Positions 60,367-64,000 of a DNA stretch of 64,000 nt are shown one piece after another. The notes under the pieces were generated by a model. It saw only the letters and a program-made list of their open reading frames with translations, was not told where the DNA came from and made no database searches. The stretch comes from Phymatolithon calcareum (Eukaryota; Rhodophyta; Florideophyceae; Hapalidiales): assembly GCA_977006965.1 (NCBI GenBank), contig OZ345361.1, positions 868,001-932,000 of the forward strand. The letters run 5' to 3'. Positions within the stretch are counted from its first letter, which is position 1; every line of letters starts with the position of its first letter. Position numbers and translations under genes: made by a program.

Positions 60367-61730
60367 GTGGCGAACAGGATGGGGAAGGGAAGACGACTAG
60401 TTTTCGTCAGGTCAAAACAGTTGTAGTCAAGAGCTATTTTTTGTTTATTTTTTGGGCATGCAGAGATCATAAGTTTTTGAAAAATAAGTCAGCGAATGCG
60501 AGGCCTATCCTTTGCTTGAGCCGATTTGGTCAGCAGGGTCCTTGAGGTCTCGTTCTATAAGCAAACCCATAGGGGTCGTAAATTTTATGGTCGGACTCCA
60601 CAACTATCATGGAGTGAAGATTTGCAGTTGTACAGTCCAATTCGCAAGAAATGCTAGAAAACAAACTGAAGTTGCTGTTTGCCAAATATTGCCATGTTCG
60701 AAGTTATGCACCTTCGTCATCTTTTTAGGTTACTGGAGCGGTCCGTCTATTAGCCACAAGAATGGAGAAAACACCAGTGGATCTAAGAAGTGCTGCAGAG
60801 ACTACTGCAGAGTAATACCATTGTTGGACTTGTCAGCGCGCTCGAGGTGAAACAGGAAACGAACCTCTCTCATTCATGCTTCACGATCATTCGTACCACT
60901 GCCTTTCATATCGTGCGGGAATGCACCTGTGGTGGACGGTAGATCCTTTGATAGCGACGCAAGGCATGTTGGCAGAGCTGATATGTGTTGTCTGATACCC
61001 ACATAGCCGGCGCTGCTCGCAATTCAGTCCGAATATGCATCTTCGGAGCTGCCGTGCGTTGCCATTTTCTTTTAAAGCCCTTTCAGATTCAGGGGGTGCG
61101 AGCGAACTCCGTCAAGGCGTTTGTCGACTTTTGAACTTGCTCAAGAGAATTCTGTATTCTTGGACTTCGCTCCAAGTAGATGCGAGGGCGGGGACTCTTG
61201 AGATAGCCCAACGGTAAAATGCAGGGCACCATTCTGTGTCCTCGATGTGAAGCGAGGCGGCATCATCGGATAGCATGATTGCTCGGAATAGGCGGCGATG
61301 AGGTCGAGGTGGAGGGGATGAGGGTGGGGTGCGCTTCTTCGCCCCTTTGGGGCAATTTTGAAGCCATAATGCTGAAGGTGAGTGATGAGCGATTTGGAAT
61401 CAATACAAAGATTGAATTAGGGCAAGCGCTTACACGTGCGCTACTAGTGGCAGGTTGGCCTGGGTCCGGTGGCCGGACCCGATGAGCCGGAGCGGCCCAC
61501 GGCGATGCGGCCAGGGAGGTCCAGGTCCTCCAGAACTTGCTCAACTAAATTTTAGGACACTTCGAAATCATAATCTTTGCCCCGCGTACAGTATGAGCAG
61601 TGGCAGGGGCGCCGCGGACACGTCGCCTCGGGTGGCCCGTGCTACAGGCTCGGATCAATGAATTTTGGGACGGACAGTTTGTTGGTAATTTTTGGCCTAA
61701 TCGTATGAGAAGGTCATCACGAGCAACCTA

Positions 61731-63597
61731 CAGTAACGACCACAATTAGTGCGGATTCCTAAATAGTGCGGGTTCCTAATTAGAACGCCAGGTTCCTAAT
61801 TAGTGTGGGCCGCACTAATTGTTGTCTCCTCTTTTCGTTTGCGTGGATGCACTAATTAGGGTCTCTAAAATAATTTTTCTGGAAAGGTTATTTCATTCTC
61901 ATGTGCTGTTTTCACGTTGAAATCTTCCACGTACTACTGTCCACTTGACAGTAGCTTGGAACGTCTCCTCAGATCCATTTGCATGGGCCTCTCTGTATGT
62001 GCTGAGCATCGCTGGGTGTCTGCTTCCATGGAATTTCATTTACTCTGGGCAAGGTGGTGCTGGAAATGGGGTGCGGAGTAAGGTGCTGGATACCTGAGAA
62101 GCAACTGTATTCCCAGGAGATGTAAGGCACTACAGTAGCTCTCTGTACATACGTCAATCATTTTCACACTATGTAAGGTTGTCTTTGTAAACCTCTGTAA
62201 AGTGCTGCATTCGAGATGCATAAGTTACCCGGAAATTAAAACAAGAACGTTGATCTCTGCTGTGATAGTGCTTCATCTGCAGTACCTTGTGTCACGTCTC
62301 AAGAAAACATAGCTCCAGTCTCAAACCATCTGTTGTCTAAATCATTATTGTTTCGCTCTTCGTTAAAACATAACCCCAGTTTTGTCTTTTTCTGTATAAG
62401 AGATGCATACATTACGTCAGTGGCGTACTATTAATGACTTTTTGTAAGAACAATAGCGATTTGAAAAGGCATTTAAAGAGCAATACCTGAAGCCGGTCAT
62501 CAGAAAAACAGAATCTCCATATTGAACATCACCTCCAACAGAATTCTGTTCTGCAATATCATCCTTCACGGTATGAAGGGAGTTGAAGAAAAACTAGCTC
62601 ATTGCTCTGAAAAGCCGACTTTGGCGTATGGGCTTCGACAAGAACAATCCACAAACGACTATACCAGAAACAGGGACAGAGTTCCCGAAGCCTCCACTCC
62701 TGTTTTAGAGCTTTTGTGCAAATAACCTGGCAATACAATGGCAGAGCAGTGGAAAATTCTACTCGAAATCTATGTAAGCTCGGACATTGACGGCGAATTG
62801 GAGGATACTCTTCTTCCTATTCCAGCGGTTGTGTTCTCCAATTCTCATGTCCCCCGTCATGTACATCATGACGGAGAGAAGAACGACGATTCATGTAATC
62901 ACGAACACACCTCTCGATCCACGTCCATTCCTGGCCATGACCTCAAATCACCCGTCCCGGCATTATCGCTAGGTGCTCCTCCGGCTGTTGTTCGTCACCG
63001 AAATCCAAAATCAAGTCTGTTTGGAGAGAGAAGTGGGAGAAGCGAAAATTGAACCAGATCATCAGCGGAAATGGTTTCAAAGACTCAGGCCGGCGGGATG
63101 GAAGGAACTCAGGAGCCTTGAGAAATCCCGGGAAGGGTTATTTCTTGCGGCTGGCTGCTGATGTTATTCGAGAAGCTAAAAATATCAAAGACACGAACGG
63201 AATGACACTGGCCAGAAAAGCAATGCAAAACGGGGGGTGGAAAGTGTCGCAGTTGAAAAGAGAGTTACAATAGATTGTCCGTGAGCATAAAGAGAATTCT
63301 AATGGATCCAGTACCAGATCTTGGAGAGAAGCTCGCGACCGTACAGGAAGATCTATAATTTTTGCACTCGGTCGACTTTTAATAGCAACAAGTACTTTCG
63401 TTTCTTATCTCTAGTCTTTCTGGCGAGAATAGTGTTTCTATAAACCTGGTGCACTAATTGTTGGTCACAACTATTAGTGCGGGTTCCTAAATAGTATACC
63501 AGGTTCCTGATTAGTGCGGTCCGCACTAATTGTTGGTTGCAGCTCGGATTTTCATGTTCCTAATTAGTGCGGTCCGCACTAATTGTGGTCAGTACTG
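61731..63597. mobile_element. 1.87-kb TA-flanked TIR element (Tc1/mariner-pogo type)
   Basis: TA duplicated at 61729-61730 and 63598-63599; copy 1 keeps the empty TA (8967-8968). Termini CAGTAACGACCACAATTAGT and, inverted, CAGTACTGACCACAATTAGT. Near the ends there are repeated palindromes built on AATTAGTGCGG / CCGCACTAATT and repeated GGTTCCTAATTAG. The interior has short ORFs but no DDE catalytic motifs I can identify. Confidence 0.93.
62738..63273 (+). pseudogene. Unidentified coding remnant inside the TA element
   Basis: Two overlapping plus-strand frames: 62738-63052 (MAEQWKILLEIYVSSDIDGE) and, from about 63005, VWREKWEKRKLNQIISGNGF ... FLRLAADVIREAKNIKDTNG MTLARKAMQNGGWKVSQLKR, ending at 63273. 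The second reads like a real protein end. It may be a transposase tail or captured host sequence; I cannot name the family. Confidence 0.35.
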
Positions 63598-63722
63598 TAG
63601 GGATCAACCTCGGGGGATGCATTCCCACGATCTACGACCGCAGTCAAGGAAGGAGACCGAGGTGGCGAGACAAGGTTGCCAAGCAAGGAGAAGAACGAAG
63701 AAGAGAACGGCGGCCTGCAGCG

Positions 63723-64000
63723 ATGAGCGAATTCGTCGTGTCGAAGGTCGTGTGGGCCAAGTGCCTCGGCTGGCCGTGGTGGCCGGCCGTTGTCGTGAAT
63801 CGCACCGGGAACGAGCGGAAAGAGGACAAGCTACCAGCAGAAACCGAGCATAACCGCACGCTTATGTTCTTCAATTATGACAACATGATCGATGTTCTCA
63901 ATGTAAAGTTTCTGCTGGAGTTCACCGCGAATATGGACAAATTAAGCAACCCGCGAATGCCCAAGAAGTATGCCGAAGATGTGCTGAAGGCGGCACAGGA
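63723..64000 (+). CDS. PWWP-domain protein, start only (runs off the window)
   Basis: Second copy of the 9092 gene, MSEFVVSKVVWAKCLGWPWW onward, open to the edge (about 92 codons visible). The visible part differs from copy 1 by one residue (NYDNM against NYENM). Its 5' module is split by the 1.87-kb TA element, whose right end lies about 125 bp before the start codon, which could affect expression. Confidence 0.82.
   Translation, partial: MSEFVVSKVVWAKCLGWPWWPAVVVNRTGNERKEDKLPAETEHNRTLMFFNYDNMIDVLNVKFLLEFTANMDKLSNPRMPKKYAEDVLKAAQ

Larger units (their letters stand above)
56864..64000. repeat. Segmental duplication, copy 2 (direct repeat of 4923-9400)
   Basis: Same order and strand as copy 1, after removing 59119-59925 and 61731-63597. 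Continues to the window edge inside the PWWP gene. Intergenic parts 56864-58310 and 60370-61720 have no recognised gene, as in copy 1. Confidence 0.93.

Overview
This window is eukaryotic, transposon-dominated DNA. Roughly half of the 64 kb is identifiable mobile DNA: non-LTR retrotransposons (LINEs) of at least five related families, one Ty1/copia LTR retrotransposon, a solo LTR, hAT and Tc1/mariner-pogo DNA elements and several foldbacks. Much of the rest is degraded, paralogous host sequence. There are no operons and no bacterial gene arrangement. A nuclear-encoded relic of a bacterial-type RNase P protein, low visible intron content and a copia with very short LTRs are compatible with an alga, possibly a red alga. 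I cannot fix the species from the sequence and hold that only loosely.

Layout. 1-4922: family-A LINE, minus strand, both ORFs, one in-frame stop in the RT. 4923-9400: copy 1 of a ~4.5 kb segmental duplication with an rnpA-like pseudogene, a truncated acyl-protein thioesterase and a complete PWWP-domain gene (9092-9904). 12602-14061: hAT transposon with perfect TIRs and an 8-bp target duplication. 16985-20000: kinase-like host remnant riddled with LINE 3' ends, including a 59-bp one. 20480-26480: LINE fragments, a tRNA-like box pair, and two 5'-truncated LINEs with clean target site duplications (TSDs). 26495-31831: broken PWWP paralogs, a TIR element carrying a small zinc-ligand-rich ORF, a RING-CH fragment and a LINE tail. 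32405-35720: a cluster of palindromic duplications, a solo LTR and a PWWP gene rearranged in alternating orientations. 37029-42529: a pogo-like MITE and an intact copia (37788-42529). 42580-49640: second kinase-like remnant, split by an intact full-length LINE (44207-49291). 49640-56815: a nested stack in which a LINE has been hit by two LINEs, themselves hit by a LINE tail and a hAT MITE. 56864-64000: copy 2 of the segmental duplication, carrying two DNA elements that copy 1 lacks.

How it fits together. The 44207 LINE family, with two uninterrupted ORFs overlapping at ATGA, near-identical truncated copies and intact TSDs, looks like the recently active driver. All LINE families share a 3'-terminal stem-loop that keeps its pairing while its bases change, which is the obvious candidate for the RT recognition signal. 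The only clearly intact host gene is the PWWP/coiled-coil protein at 9092; its start is repeated at the right edge. The remaining PWWP copies are broken or inverted, and several have served as transposon landing sites.
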